Shown: one piece after another, positions 11,157 through 24,252 of the stretch | How positions within the stretch are numbered: position 1 is the stretch's first letter | How the letters are laid out: each line of letters begins with the position of its first letter | Source of the DNA: Diaporthe sp. PMI_573 | Lineage: Eukaryota > Ascomycota > Sordariomycetes > Diaporthales > Diaporthaceae | Direction of reading: 5' to 3' | DNA length: 64,000 bases | NCBI GenBank assembly: GCA_021399435.1 | Contig: JAJTUP010000041.1 | Span: forward strand, 124,001-188,000 | Program-made: the position numbers and the translations under genes | Notes under the pieces: model-generated | What the model saw: only the letters and a program-made list of their open reading frames with translations | Database searches by the model: none | What the model was told of the DNA's origin: nothing

Positions 11157-12278
11157 TTTCACGTCTAGACTGGAGAGAGGAAGTAATAGCTGAGCTCACT
11201 GGGTCAAATAGAGAGGAGATAAGTCTAGGCCTACATAAGGGATGCGAAAATAACGCAAGCGGCGGAGCCTGCCAACTTCGGGCAGGGCATGCAGGCTGCC
11301 ACCGTGGGATTTCTAAGTTGGGAGAAGGTATCCAAAGCCAATGCCGTCACCACTTAAAATAGTTTTGCCTCACTGAGGGTGGGGGCGGGGGCGGGGAAAA
11401 AATAGACTGAGGCTGTCTTCAGGTAACTTAAGAAGCTCTCCTAATTGGGCGGGGAAGAGTTTAGAGGCACTGTTGTCAGGCTGTACTACCGCACTGGTCT
11501 GAGACCATTTACACAGCATGCGCCGAGGCCTAATTAGGAGGTTGTTGGGTTTCATGTCACTTGAAAGCTAAATATATAACCTCTCTATGTCAAAGTACAA
11601 GAAAGCCCATTGCACCATTGACACCAAAAGAGAAACATTGTAATGTCGAGCATTACTGTGGCTAACACTGGTATACTATAACACTCCAAGTTGATCGCAG
11701 TGCATGATTAAGTCTCTAAGACCATTAATTTTGCAGTTTGTCGAACTCGTAGGACAAGGAGAAAGAACATAAAAGGAGTATGGTGTTTAGCATAACCCCT
11801 CTGCAGGCTACGAAAGCATAGTATAGTCTGTGGTCTTTCGTGTACATTGCAGAGATTTTCACGGGGAATCCATATTTACATAAGCGAAGCCCTTTGTTTG
11901 CGTAGATCAGTACGGGCGAAAGAACACGGCTGGGGTGATCCAAGTTCCCTCATAAATTCTTTGACTATTCTGCATGAAATCTCAACCCTGGTCAAGCATA
12001 CGGTACTCAGACACATTGGATTTGTGACAATGAATTGAAACGCGCGAAGAGCGGTATACATGTTGAGAACATTTAGTAAATTTATGAGTTTCAAAGTCTA
12101 AGTCACGAATGTGCTATCAATCGGGACATGATCCAGTACCGGAACTCCCACCGACCCATGCTGTCCCAGTACTAGTACAGAGAAATGAACACCGGACAGT
12201 AAAGACTGGCGAGAATGATTACCCAGCCTCATCCAAGCTGCAGTGTCAGGAAGCCTCTTCGGTGCGCCTCCGTGAATA
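11157..12278. other. Intergenic region
   Basis: This lies between two minus-strand genes and should contain the promoter of the membrane-protein gene and the 3' UTR of the NRPS-like gene. No feature was recognised beyond a G-rich tract near 11378-11396. Confidence 0.45.
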
Positions 12279-15200
12279 TTATGCGAACTTCTCAGCAGGC
12301 ACGCTGAACAGATCCGTCGTGCTGGTTCTAGTGGTACTGATTGTGTTTATACTCTCCCTTTGGGGCCCCCTTGTACCAGTGGCGGGTATGTTCACTCGCC
12401 GTCCCTCAAACCTACTGGCCGGCCACCCCTGCATCGTCCAGCCCTTCTCAACCACATCGCCGCCCATGACAAGAGTGTGCTCCAGCAGGGCGGAGTCATC
12501 ACGCATCATGGCGCCGCTGAGGAGCCTCGACCCTGACCTCAGTACACACCGCTCTCCGATCTCCAGCCTGTTGAGATCAAACTTGCCCCTAGTGTTGATA
12601 TGCGCCACCACACTCGCGTCATCGACGACGGTCCTGTCGCCAATCGTGATGAGATCAGGCTCAGTGAACATCAAGCTAGGCCTGCCGTTCGCAAACAGCG
12701 CACAGTCATCCCCGATAGTGCCGCCCAGCGCGCGGAAGTACATGACCAGCCAGTGCGTACCGGTGAGCATGCCCAGTACTCCATGGCCGCGGAAGCAGTA
12801 CCGCCTCAGCTTCTCGATGGTCAGGTACAGCTGCCAACTCTGGCAGTACGGCGACTTGTCCCAGTCGTAGTTGCCGGGCAGCCTGCGGCCGAGCAGGATC
12901 CACTTGGCGCCGATGACGATGGCGGTGGCCAGGACGGTCTGGGCCGTGGTGAGGATGGCGATGAAGACGAAGAAGAGGAGGAACATGACGGGCGCGTCGA
13001 ACCAGCGCTCGAGGCCGAGCAGGTGGTGCTGGTCGCGGAAGATGCGGGCCACGATCTGGATTGAGGAGATGGAGGGGACGTTCCAGTAGAGCGCGGTGAA
13101 GATTGTGGTTATCGAGCTGTACATGACGATCGTGCCCAGCCCGTAGACCTTGTATGGGGCTTGCTTGAGGTAGAATGCGCGGCCGAATGGTGAGGTGTCT
13201 TCTGGGTCGAGGCCACTGGCGTTGTCTTTGGCTTTGGGTTCGTCGGACGATACTTCTCTTGAGTTTACCTCGACGCGGTGCTTCTGCTTCAGGCTTGCTT
13301 CTGACGGGAAGCTGTTGAGTGAATCCAAGCCCCGGCTTCCCTTGCGAGATACGGTGGGGGTTGTCCCTGTGCTGAGACAGACTGCGTCTCCCTTCTTGGA
13401 ACCGACGTAGGTGCTACCGTCCGAGTAGTACCCGTTTCGTCTTGTGAGCGCACCTGAACCCATCGTCGTCTTCTCACCAACGACCACGCCCGGCAGCAGC
13501 GTGACCCGATCGGCAATCATGGCGCGGTCCTCGATCTTGATGGGCTCGGAGCCGATCCCATCGGATGTGATGAGGTTCGCCCGCGACCCGAAGACGACGT
13601 CGTTGCCAATGTTGAGCAGGTGGTAATCACCGATGGAGGGTCCGGTGCCGGGCCAGTAGACTCGGCGTCCGACCCGCGCACCGAGCATGCGGAGCGCAAT
13701 CGACGTGTACTCGTAGTGCTGCCCGGTGAGCTCCGTCATCTCGTGCAGCCGCTTGACGCTGTACAGGTTCTTGATGATGCTCGTTCTCCACTTCTGCAAC
13801 TCGCTGCGCGCCTTGACGGGGCCGGGTTCCAAGATGCCAAACATCTTGTCAAGCACCCACTTGACGAGGAGCGTGAATCCGAAGAGGATAAAAGGGCTCA
13901 ACCCAATGCGCAGCACAAGTGCGAGGTAATGGAAACCGACTCTGTGTGTTGCGGCGAACCACATGAGGATGCTGTACAGAGGGTTGTTGGTGTTGACAGG
14001 CTCGGAGATAACGAGCCCGAGCAGCCCGGCGTACCACGGCATCAGGCTCACGATCCAAGCCGCGATGACCAGCGGCTTCGTAACCAGCCACTCGAGGACC
14101 CAGTGCACGCCCGGGATCTTGCTGACCATAAGGTCACGGTTAGCCTCGTCCGCGGCGTCCTCGACCTCCCAGCTGGAGCTGTTCGGCCCGATGCACGCGT
14201 CGTCCGGGACACAGGTTCCGGGCGCGACGATAGACTTCAGGCCCACGGTGGCATTGCAGCCGATGTGGATCGGGCCCAGGTACATCGTGGTGTTCCTCTC
14301 GCCCGCGAACGGCCTGATGGTGCAGCCCTCCAGCACCGCGCCGTCGCCGATGTGGATGAGGTCCCACTCGCCCGTCTGGACGCCCTTGAGCGAGACGTTG
14401 GCGCCAATCTTGGCGCCCATGAGCCGCAGGTACAGCACGTTGGTGTAGTTTGTCTGCGCGAAGAGGCCGTGGCCGCAGATGTCGACGCTCTTCTGGACGA
14501 GCCACCACCGCGTGTGGTACGAGCCCCACATCGGGTATGTGCCCTCCTTGTAGCGGCCGATGAGGAGCCACTTGGCGGCTATGCCGAACCATGGCGCGAT
14601 GGCCTTTGTTGCGATGCGGGCGACGAGGATGGCCAGGGTCAGGTTGAAGAGGCGACCTGGTACGTATTGCGTGGTGCGCCAGTGTTGCGTTGCTGCTAGG
14701 AACACCATGAAGATGGTCCACTGGGCTGCGCGGCGGATAGGGTAGAAAACCACCATGGGAAGCAGCTGCAGTGCCATGAGCAGAGGGCGGCGAGATGAGT
14801 ACGTCTCCTTGCAGCCTTCTGGGATGAAGTCCTCCTCCTTTGAGGCTTGCGTTGACGAATCCCAGTCATTGGGAAGTCGCTGGCGAATATCGGCGCACAT
14901 CGCCTCTGGCGTGCTGTTCTGGAAGATTGCGTCGATCGGGATGTGGACGTTGAACTCGGCCCGCAGCACGGAGAGCAGGCGGCCTGCTTTCAGAGAGTCG
15001 CCACCCAGATCGAAGAAATCCCCATCTGAAGGTATGTCTCTGGCAGCCATGCCCAGAACAGACGCGAATGCCTTGGTGACTGCGCCGAGGATTGAGTATT
15101 CTCCATCTGCATCGGCGGCGGATGCCTCGAGCTCGTCGAGGCGTTCCTGCAGTGCATCATCGTCGACTTTCCCACTGTCATCCTGGGGAAGTGGAGTGGG

Positions 15201-17386
15201 CAGTGTTTGGATCTTCTGGGGTATCATGTATCCGGCAATGTTTGCAAGAAGCCTCTCCCTCAAGTATCCGGGCAGACTGTCGTGCAGAGGTGGCCTATCT
15301 GCAGCCGAGGGTGCGAGGACGACTTGCAACGATCGATCCTCAGGGATCGCCCGTAGACAAAAGGAACTTCCCTCTGGGATTATGCATGTGATTTCTTTGA
15401 AGAGAAGATCCAGGTCGACGGAGCAGGGGGAACACTTGATCGGTGTGGATAGTTCTGTGTCGGGGGGAGGACACACACCATCCCAATGTCTGTCCAGGTA
15501 TGCCCAATCATCCGTCATGTGCGGCAAAGACAGTCGCTCGGAAAGCTTGATGCGCATAACCTTGTTGTTGCGTTTCGGGAGGTCGTCCATGTAGACGATC
15601 ACAGTGGGCCACTTGACCGACTGGAGGCTTGACTTCAAAGAGCTGTGAAGCTGCTTGAGGTCGACACGAGACGCGTTCTCAGGTGTCACAAGGACGACGC
15701 CGACGACTTCCTGCAACACATCGTGCGGGACTGAAAAGGCGAGGGCCCCGTCGACGCGGCCGTGCAGCGGAGAGTCCGGCTTGAGCGAGGCTGCGACGAT
15801 GGCGTTCTCCACCTCGAAGGGGGAGATCAATTCGCCGCCGCGGTTGATGACCTCCTTGCTGCGCCCGGTGATGAACAAGTACCCGTCATCATCCATGTAG
15901 CCCAGGTCGCCCGTGTCGAACCAGCCATCCTCGTTGAGTGCAGAGGTGTCAATTGTCCCATCAGGCTGGAGATAGCCCGGGAACAACGGCGCGCCTCGCA
16001 CACAGATCCGGCCAATTTTCCCCGAAGGCACGATGACAAAGTCCTGATCAAGAATCTTCATCTCCGGCCCGCAGGTTATACCCGACGTGCCGGGGCGGTC
16101 GAGTTTGTAGCCGACGGGCGGCGTCGAGATGGGCATGCACTCGGTCATGCCGTAGCTCGGCAGGACGACGCAGTCGAAGGTATCGCGGATCTGGGTTGCC
16201 AGGGATGGCAGCAGGCCGCCGGCAGCGTTGCAGACGAGGCGGATCTCGGCATTGGCTAGGGCCTGGGGCCGCTGGGACGACTCGGCAAGGATCAGGGAAT
16301 GCATTGATGGCGAAGCATAATACCACGTGGGCAGCCCTGTCTCGACGACATCCCAAAAACAGTTCGGGTCGAAGGCCGGGCAGCAGACGGTCGAGCCGCC
16401 GGAGAAAATGGGTGCGAATATGTTGCGGATGAGTCCACCGCTATTGAAAGTCAGCACTGGGTATAAGTGTTTAGATGAGACAATTGGTTGACAACTTACA
16501 CATGATAAAGAGGCATCATGTTCAGACAGACGTCTTCCTCTGTCAATGCCCAGGACTCAATGACGAATGCAACACCGGCAACGATAGAGTGTGCGGTTAT
16601 TGGGACCACCTTCTTCTTGCCTGAAGTCCCACTCGTGAACAAGATCAGAGCAACATCGTCTGGCCCATTTGGCGCTGCAGACTCTTCAGCAGTGACGGGC
16701 GACCCATCCGGAGTGGTGATGGAAATTCTCATGTCTTCATCCAGGTCGACTATTAGCACCAGGATGTCATTATCTGTGATCCACCCTCCCTCAAGCCCAA
16801 GCTTCTGGAAGTCATCTTTGGTTGTGAGGATGCACTTGGCACCAGCCTGAAGGACGTCTGCTTGAAACTGCTCCGCCCCTGCAGCTGGATTTACAGGTGA
16901 GGCGATGTAGTGAGTCGTGACAGCCATACACATAGCAGCCAGCAGTGGGCCATTGGGCAGCGCAATGGAGACAACAGGCTTGCGCGGGCCCTGTGTGTCG
17001 AGTGGGAGGCAGAACTCGCTCACGGACCGCCTGAGGTAGTCATGTGAGATGTACCTGTCGACACTGAGGACCCGCAGGGCTGCCTCTGGTTTGTCGGGGA
17101 TGAAGTCAGCCAGGGACTTGTACGTCTCCTTGATCTGGTTTGCCGTGCGCTCTATAAGGTCCCCAGAGTCGTTAGGGTCCGCAAAAGGGTTGTCGGTGCG
17201 GGACGAGCGGCTGAGCTTCGAGTGATGCCGGATCAGGTCGAGTGTTGCCTCAGGCCCAAGACCCTGCTCCAGGGAGCTTGACAGTTTCTGAAGAGACTGC
17301 CATGACTCCCGCAGGCGGGGAGACTCAGGGACCGGTGAGAGACCCTGAGCCACGGGCTCTGCGTCTCCCAGATTCCCGGAAGACAT
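12279..17386 (-). CDS. NRPS-like synthetase with Pls-type C-terminus (A - T - three TM/beta-helix modules)
   Basis: Two exons, 17386-16500 and 16440-12279, give 1682 residues. The adenylation domain has the P-loop FTSGTSGKKK (250-259), MMPLYHVGG (290-298), YGMTE (392-396), FDTGDLGYMDDDGYLFITGRSKEV (470-493, in parts) and NNKVMRIK (587-594). A carrier-protein site GGDSL follows, with its pantetheine Ser at 778. Then come three repeats, each a pair of membrane helices and a left-handed beta-helix (LbH) domain: helices about 848-878 and 893-923, LbH 965-1052; helices 1075-1108 and 1127-1162, LbH 1208-1295; helices 1391-1412 and 1444-1478, LbH 1525-1632. This is the domain order of bacterial epsilon-poly-L-lysine synthetase (Pls), and related fungal enzymes are known. 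It would be an integral membrane enzyme that activates a carboxylic or amino acid, loads it on the carrier and condenses it. The start at 17386 was chosen because the 30 upstream in-frame residues look like leader sequence. Confidence 0.85.
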
Positions 17387-20300
17387 TTTTGAGATTGTGA
17401 GATGAGAGAAAAAAGTGTAAAAACAGTATAATAACTTGGGTATCAAGACAAATTGCCAGTAGAGGAGATGGAACACGAATTAGCGATTGTGAGCAGACAT
17501 CAAGTCTCTCAAGAGCACAAGGCACGTAATATAGTCGTCAAGACTGTGGTCAGATTGTGAGGCCCCGTCCTCGTATCGTATGACCGGGCAAGCTGGGCAA
17601 GCTGAAAGAATTCGTGTGCGTTGTGTAGGTGACGATCACAGGCTGGACCAAAACGGCATGGCGAGGTCTCTCAAGGTCGCTTTCGTGAACCTTGTGTCCT
17701 GTTAATCATAGCCCCTAACCGACGGATGTCACCACCATCAGCGTACCTCAGGTACATGTAAACTTTGTATTCGCAGTCGTAAGCCTGTGTAACGTCGTAT
17801 GAACGAGAGACTGTGGCGAGGGCCGTCCGTGCAAGGCCTTCTCGCGAAGATGAAAGGGGCGCAGAGGCGGGTGATGGCCCACGAGATGACGCCGACTGGC
17901 ACTAGTTGCAGTGTGCAAGGTCTTGTGAGTGAAGTGAGTGTGATTTCGGCCTTCGGACAGTATCGCACAGATTATGGTGGTAGGCTAGCAACCTCGAAGT
18001 GGAGGGAGCGATGGGGATGTTGTCGAGAAGGAACGATTCGGTTTTGTTCCTGCGGTAAGGAATGTTGTATTCTACGATATCAACGCCGAGAATGGGGCGA
18101 AACGTCGCCAACGAATACAACACTAGATGCCAAATTATCCAGCATTCCTTCCCCGTGGGTACCCCGTGGGTGGGCCTGGAACTTCACCGTTTGCCTCATG
18201 GCGTCAGTACCTGACGACCCCAGCACGAGAAGGCCAGCATATTGCTGCTGTCACTCTGGCAAGGGCCAGAACAATGGGAGAGGCACAAAGTATCCGCGGA
18301 TCGACTTGCTAAAACAAGCCAGGCGCGAGTGGAGCCGATATGACCCTCGGTCGCCGTTTGAAGCTCGAGGCCATCGCTTAAGGTCGAGCATGGTGGTGAT
18401 AGTATGTGCTGCTGGTAGGACAATCTCACAATCCTCAGTGACAAGTGATGTCGATCAGGGCCCGTGGTGGGGCGCCAAGAGAGGCATTGACTAGTATATG
18501 AGTTACTCCCGTGCTACCCTCGTCCCTCGGCCAGTGAGAGGTGGGAAGTGCCACAAGGTCGAGGACATATGTGACGGTACCTATTCAGCCATGGGGGTAG
18601 CTAGGCCGAAGACACCGTGTGGGATACCACCGAGAAGGGAGTATCTCCCGGGACTTGAGGGATCCGGCGAGTGTCCTGTCGGTCTAGTGGTCTTGGCGGC
18701 AGAGGCAAGGATGCGGGCCGTAGCCTCGCTCGCTGGCAGGGCCCGCCCGGTGGTCGTGCGCGTCTTTGTCCGGGACGGCTGGGTTAGTGAACACTCCGGG
18801 TCCCTCTTCGTAGCACAGTCTCGCTATATGAACCGTCACATTCAACGGTCTCTCCGTGCGCAACCTAACGCTGCGAGCTGCTCGGTAAGAAGCGCAATTT
18901 AGAATTAGCTTCCCTTGTTGGCGAGCTTTTACCGACGAACTAGAAAATTCTGCAGATTGACACTGCAGCGATTGGCCGATCGCTTGGGGGAATATGACGA
19001 GCCCAAATATTGTTGTCCTGTATCAGACGATGGGTGATCGCCAACACTGTTCATTGATAGGACGCCAACACTCTCGTTGATAAGACGATCGGTGATCAGG
19101 AGTGTGACTCAAGCGAGTGAGATTTCAGGGTTGTTTATCAGACTGCAGCCGTCTGCCCCTGTGTAGATGAAGACCATACTGTAGCAGACATCTCGCCCAG
19201 CCGATCTGAGCGTGATATCTGAATAGGGCCGGACGAAGTTGGAGTATACTTTGCGATCTTGGCAGGCAACCTTCCACGTGCATCTTCACCCCCGGACCCC
19301 AGTCTCCTCCCTTCTTTTACCCCAAGGCTGACACCGACTCGAATCCTGAAATGGTACCATCTCCGCCTTCGGCTTTTCCATCCCGGAGCAGGTACCCAAT
19401 CAACGACTATATTCACACAGTTTATCTTACAACCCTACCTTACTTTGTTTCGGGTATCGTGCACCCCTGCAAGTCTCTGCCCTGAAATAAAGTTTCGGGA
19501 CTAATTGTAATAATCTTCCTTTCATCCCTTCTTGCAGGGTAGTTTAAATTCGGGCAAAAGTGTCCCATTGGTCACTCTAGACGCGACCTTGACCATTCGT
19601 CGATGCCGCGAATCAAGAGTCTATCACATGGGGTATAAAAACGGAATACACGTCGTGTTCGAGGACAAGTATCAAACCATCAGGGCCATTCCCTCCCCCG
19701 ACGCGGTACCTCACATTCATTACGAGGACCAACGCGTAATAACACCACCAAATTAGGACAGGGCTGTGTCAAAGGCCCTTGCTAGTTAGTAAGTCAGGTA
19801 CGAAGTGATGATGCAAGCTGCCCGCAGAACGATCATCACTCAGGCGAACAGGGATCATCAGGTGAACGGGCAGTTGAACGGGCACCTGCAGCCTTGGCGT
19901 CAACTGCAGACTTAGTCTCACCTGCAGGCTGAGTCGGTCTTGTGAACCACACCAAGGCACTTGTCATTGCCACGCATGTGCACTGACAGATTACAACCTC
20001 AACGTCGCAATACTGCTCTGCCAGAGTTCACAAAAACGCCTTTCCCTCTGCCACAAGGCTACGCCAACCCCCAAGACCCATCCGCTCGAGCCAATAGACA
20101 TGAATATAAATAAAGAGAAGCAAGCTGCATCTCACCATGTCAGCGGGATATTTGACCACAGAAAAAGTCCGCCCCGGCCAATTATCACCAAACCAGGTGA
20201 TGGAATCCCCCCACGGCCTCGGGGGGGGCAAAGTGATCGGCAACGAACTACTCAGCAGCACAAGGGCGGGCTGGGCTGCAATCACCAAGAACGGCCGCCT

Positions 20301-21987
20301 TGTCGTCGTATCACTGAGTCCTGGGGGGTTCTGAGATCGACTCATGGCGGATGAACTGAATGCACCCGTGATGAACGCGCGGAATCATGAACTCCGCCGC
20401 CCAGCTCTGGCGTCCCGCAAGACAATCTCCAAACAGGCAAGGCAGGTGTCGGCACAGCACATGTTGCGAGACATGGGAGCAGCAGAACCGAAACACTTTG
20501 CTGCCCGTCACGCAAAATGACTAAGGTACTTAGGGAGGGCATCTTGGATAATTGGACCAACGTCCTGATCGACAAACCTCAGGAATCATTGGAAACACCC
20601 CAAGAGCTGGACATGGCGGGCATTTCGTGCGCACCAATCATCTCCAGGCGATACTATTTTGTCGTAATCCCCAGGCCAGGCCAGGGCAGGCAATGCAAAT
20701 GCAATCCCGATGTGGGCGGGAACGGGAATGTCGCTGGGGGCGTCGGAGAAGTTGCGGTGTCCGCAAACCGCCAAAACGTCATCGTCCCAGCAACTTCAGA
20801 CGGTGACTTCCCGGCAGAGGCCTGTTGGCCCAGGCGTCCAAACTTTGTGTTGTCGTCGTTGCGGGATGCCCGGGCGGTGTGGACGGGACGAGGGTTGCAT
20901 TGAATGGATCGGACAAAGAGTTTAAATATAGTGCCCCCGACCGAACGCCTTCAGGCCTGTCCAGCGGCAGCGATAGGTCTGTCAATTAGAACGGCGACAT
21001 GCCCCTCAAACGCGGGGACCGCATATTCGAAACGGATTAGGCTAGCTGCTTGCTGGGATGGGAGGCCCGGACAGGATGCTTTTTTGGCAATTAGGCATTG
21101 CGGGAGTGTCCATTTACCACAGTAGGGCCATTCTTATTTTATTCAAGCGTGTTTCTGGAATGTCTTATTCCCTTACCACATCCGGTGCCAACTTGCTTCT
21201 CAAGAACACCGGAGAATTTGTATAGCAAATCAAGACATGTCGCTGACAAGGGAATTGAGCGATTTACGTACCGCCCAGCGTAGAAATCGGAGCAACGCAC
21301 TGGCACGGATGGAAGCCAGACGGCTTGTGTCTCATTGAGAGTCTTTGGCGTCCCGCAACCAAATGCACGCGTTCAGTGCGGTGCTGTGCGGTCCGATTGA
21401 AAATGAGCGCAGCTGAGGCTGAGTGACGTCGGCAGACGGGATCGTGATCGGGAAAGGCACAGGATGAAGATGAGTCCAGCGTGAATCGGACCGATGAAGA
21501 ACAGATGAATAGGGTCTTTCGAAGGGTTGTGGGCGTGCGAAACAACGCGTAATGACACGAGTGTCATCTTGTCAAACTAAACTTCTGGGCATTCTGGATG
21601 CTTGGAAAACAAGCACTGGCCAAGCCAACCTTGAGCTCGATCGGATTGGGCCGTAAGAAGCTTATTAAGCAGAATGCCTAGCCTCTCACCGCCTGCCGGA
21701 AATAGAGGCTGGCTAACACTTTATCGATAAGATTTTTCTGATGGTGGGGGTTCAGATTGCTCAAATCCATCGCATTCAGTCGGTCGCCCTCGAATGCTGC
21801 GATCAACAGACTTCACCTAGCCTTTACTGTTCACGTTCAAGGCTCCTCGACCCATAATTTCCGACCTTGTTCAATCCATAGGGAAGCAAATCTCCCCACC
21901 GGCGTTTTTCCACAGCGAAAAACCAAACAAGGCGCAAAGATTGAGGGACCTGTCGGCTCAGGATACTGCGATTGAACGGAAACGAAC
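17387..21987. other. 4.6 kb gene-poor region
   Basis: No gene could be supported here. Open frames such as 17799-18494 and 20137-20334 show no family features and overlap frames on the other strand. Around 19000-19115 there are loosely repeated GATCG/CCAACACT motifs, and near 19830-19900 there are imperfect GAACGGGCA repeats. The last few hundred bases should contain the NOB1 promoter. Confidence 0.4.
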
Positions 21988-23480
21988 ATGACGGCAGAGC
22001 AAAGCGCTGCGGCCCAGGGCCAGAAGCGCATCCACAGCTTGGTTGTCGATACCGGCCCTCTGATCAAGAACGAGCCAGCACTCTCGACACTCATATCAGA
22101 GTCGGAAGAGATCTACACCATCCCTTCTGTCCTTAGCGAAATCAAGGTAAGCATGCCCTGGACCCTTTGACTCCGCGACACATGGCATGTTGGACTGCAA
22201 GACTAACAGAGCGCACAGGATGAAGCCACTCGCGCCCGAGTCCAGACGACCCTCCTCCCATTCCTGAAGGTGCGAAGCCCAAAGCCCCAGTCGATCAAGT
22301 TCATCACGGACTTTTCGAGGCGGACCGGAGATCTTGAGGTTATGAGCAAGCCTGATATACATCTTTTGGCACTGTGCTATGAGCTGGAAATAGAGCGGAA
22401 TGGTGGTGACTGGAGGATACGGAACAGCCCTACCCAGAAGGGCCTCAACGGCAAGCCTCCAGGGCAAGAGGAGGCTGCGTCGGAGAAGAAAGAGCAGGTT
22501 GGGGAAGATGTTGAATCAAAGTTGGAAGAGCTGAGTCTCGGGGAGAAATCGGCAGCAGCAATCGAAGAAAAGGTTGCCGAAACACCATCCCAAGCAGAGC
22601 CGGAGGTGCCCGCTGCTAAGCCAGCGACCGAACCTATTGCAGAGAAGAACACAACTGAGGCAGATGCCAGTCAAGAGAAGGATGACAAGGTGGCTGCCGG
22701 CGAGGATGTCAACGACCAAGTTCAGCCAGAGCCCGCACAGGAGCCTGAGGATGCCGAACAACAACCCTCAGACGACGACGACAGCGACGGATGGATAACA
22801 CCGTCGAACCTGAAGAAACACCAGGCCAAGGACTCCCAGGTCTCCACGCCCTCGGAGGCGATCGAGACAACCCTGCAAGCCGCCCTCCTCACCTCCGACT
22901 TTGCCATGCAAAACGTGGCCCTGCGGATAAACCTCTTGTTCGTCAACCCCTTTGATGCCGTATACCCTATTCATACATACTGACTGCCACCAGCCTCGTC
23001 TCCCCCTCGAACCTGAGCCGCATCAAGAAGCTCAAGACGTGGGTCCTGCGCTGCTACGGGTGCTTCAGCGTCACCCGCCAGATGGAGAAGCAGTTCTGCC
23101 CCAAGTGCGGGCAGGCCACCCTCACGCGGACGAGCTGCAGCACCGACAGCTCGGGCAGGATGCAGCTGCACCTCAAGCGCAACTTCCAGTACAACAAGCG
23201 GGGCAACGTCTACAGCATCCCCAAGCCGGTGCACGGGACCGCAAACGGCAAGATGGTTGGGGTTCAGGGCGGCGGCAAGGGACACTGGGGCAGGGACCTC
23301 ATCCTCGCCGAGGACCAGCGCGAGTACCAGCGCAGGGTCGACGAGGACCGCAGGCAGCGGCAGAGGGACCTCATGGATGAGGACTATTTGCCTAACCTGG
23401 TTACTGGGGAGAGGACTGGTGGGCATGGGCGGATCAGGGTTGGGGCTGGGAGGAATGTCAATGGGAAGAAGAGGCGCTGA
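21988..23480 (+). CDS. NOB1: 20S pre-rRNA D-site endonuclease Nob1
   Basis: Three exons, 21988-22146, 22219-22937 and 22994-23480, give 454 residues. The N-terminal PIN nuclease domain opens with HSLVVDTGPLI (catalytic Asp 21), then SEIKDEATR and SKPDIHLLALCYEL (Asp 99). The C-terminal zinc ribbon has Cys 313, 316, 328 and 331 (CYGC...CPKC). It is followed by the typical QLHLKRNFQYNKRGNVYS and KGHWGRDLILAEDQREY segments. Nob1 makes the last cut at the 3' end of 18S rRNA in late cytoplasmic pre-40S particles. An acidic, Glu/Ala/Pro-rich insertion of about 150 residues (roughly 135-280) separates the nuclease and zinc parts, as in other fungal Nob1 proteins but of variable sequence. It is convergent with NOP10. 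Confidence 0.95.
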
Positions 23481-24072
23481 ATGGATATGATCGGGCTGGG
23501 GATTGAGAGCTGCTTGGGATGATACTCCTACGATACAACGCCTTGTGGTTTAATCACCAGGCGGACCTTGGACGTGGTTCCGCATTGTTCATAGATGGCA
23601 TGATACCAAAAAAGACGAAGAAGGTGTGGGTTTTTGCAGAGATCGTATTCTGTTCCATTTTTCCCGGCCTGTGTAAATGAAGCAAAATTTTGCTGCGAAT
23701 CCAACGCCTGCCTCCCGAACCCCCAAACTCCGCCTTGAACTGTTTCCAAGTCAGGCCTGCCACCAAGCGGAACACTTCTGTCCTGCTGCACTGTTGTCCG
23801 ATTTGTCCAAGTCTTTTCCACCTCTGCCTGTCGGGGGAATTTCTGTCCAAGCGGTCGGTATCGCCCGGTCATTCCGACCTGCACTCCGTCCGATGGCGTG
23901 ATGCGCTCGAGACCTCGAAGGCAGTCCTTCCTTTCGGTCCCACGGAATTCTCAGAGGCCACGATAGCCACGGTTCCATGGCCGGCCGGCCATCCCCTTCA
24001 TCGTGCCCCGGTTATGGTCCTCTTGCTTTCGCATCCGCTGACCTCTTCGGCCAGCTCACGGGCTACGCTCAT
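23481..24072. other. Convergent 3' intergenic region between NOB1 and NOP10
   Basis: This holds the 3' flanks of the two convergent genes. Overlapping frames on both strands lack family features. Confidence 0.5.
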
Positions 24073-24252
24073 TTAGATACCCTGCGGCAGGCGGCCGAAT
24101 CTCTTGCGCAGAAGGTTGCGGTGCTTGCTCCACTTGTCGTCGGGGGAGAAGCGCGCCGGGTGGGCGGACTTTGTGACCTTGCCCTCGAGGACCTTCTTGA
24201 GGGTGTAGGTGCGCTTGCCCGAGGCGGGGTCGACGTTGCACATCAGATGCAT
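24073..24252 (-). CDS. NOP10: H/ACA small nucleolar ribonucleoprotein Nop10
   Basis: A single 59-residue frame runs from the ATG at 24252 to TAA at 24073-24075. The sequence begins [20 protein letters not shown] and continues with [16 protein letters not shown] and [10 protein letters not shown], which match the highly conserved Nop10 family over its whole length. In fungi the zinc-site cysteines of archaeal homologues are reduced, and here one Cys remains at position 5. Nop10 binds the Cbf5/dyskerin pseudouridine synthase with Gar1 and Nhp2 in H/ACA snoRNPs and is needed for 18S rRNA maturation. The gene is easily missed because of its size. No intron is needed. Confidence 0.95.
   Translation of the reverse strand: MHLMCNVDPASGKRTYTLKKVLEGKVTKSAHPARFSPDDKWSKHRNLLRKRFGRLPQGI

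Noticed and set aside
13620..14699. Long open frame (359 codons) on the plus strand
   Set aside because: It is antisense to the NRPS-like exon 2 and owes its length to GC-rich codon positions; composition is Arg/Asp/Val-rich with no domain.
9243..17386. A secondary-metabolite gene cluster around the NRPS-like gene
   Set aside because: Neighbours are a membrane protein of unknown role and a 4.6 kb gene-poor region; no tailoring enzymes, transporter or regulator adjoin it, and the P450 is 40 kb away.
17387..17476. 30 in-frame codons upstream of the NRPS-like start
   Set aside because: Hydrophobic and Phe-rich residues unlike the family N-terminus; the Met at 17386 has a better context.
17799..18494. 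231-codon plus-strand frame
   Set aside because: Overlaps several other frames, has no family features, and its composition is that of non-coding DNA.
20137..20334. 65-codon plus-strand frame beginning MSAGYLTTEKVRPG
   Set aside because: Considered as an exosome subunit N-terminus, but no such motif is present and no continuing exon is found.
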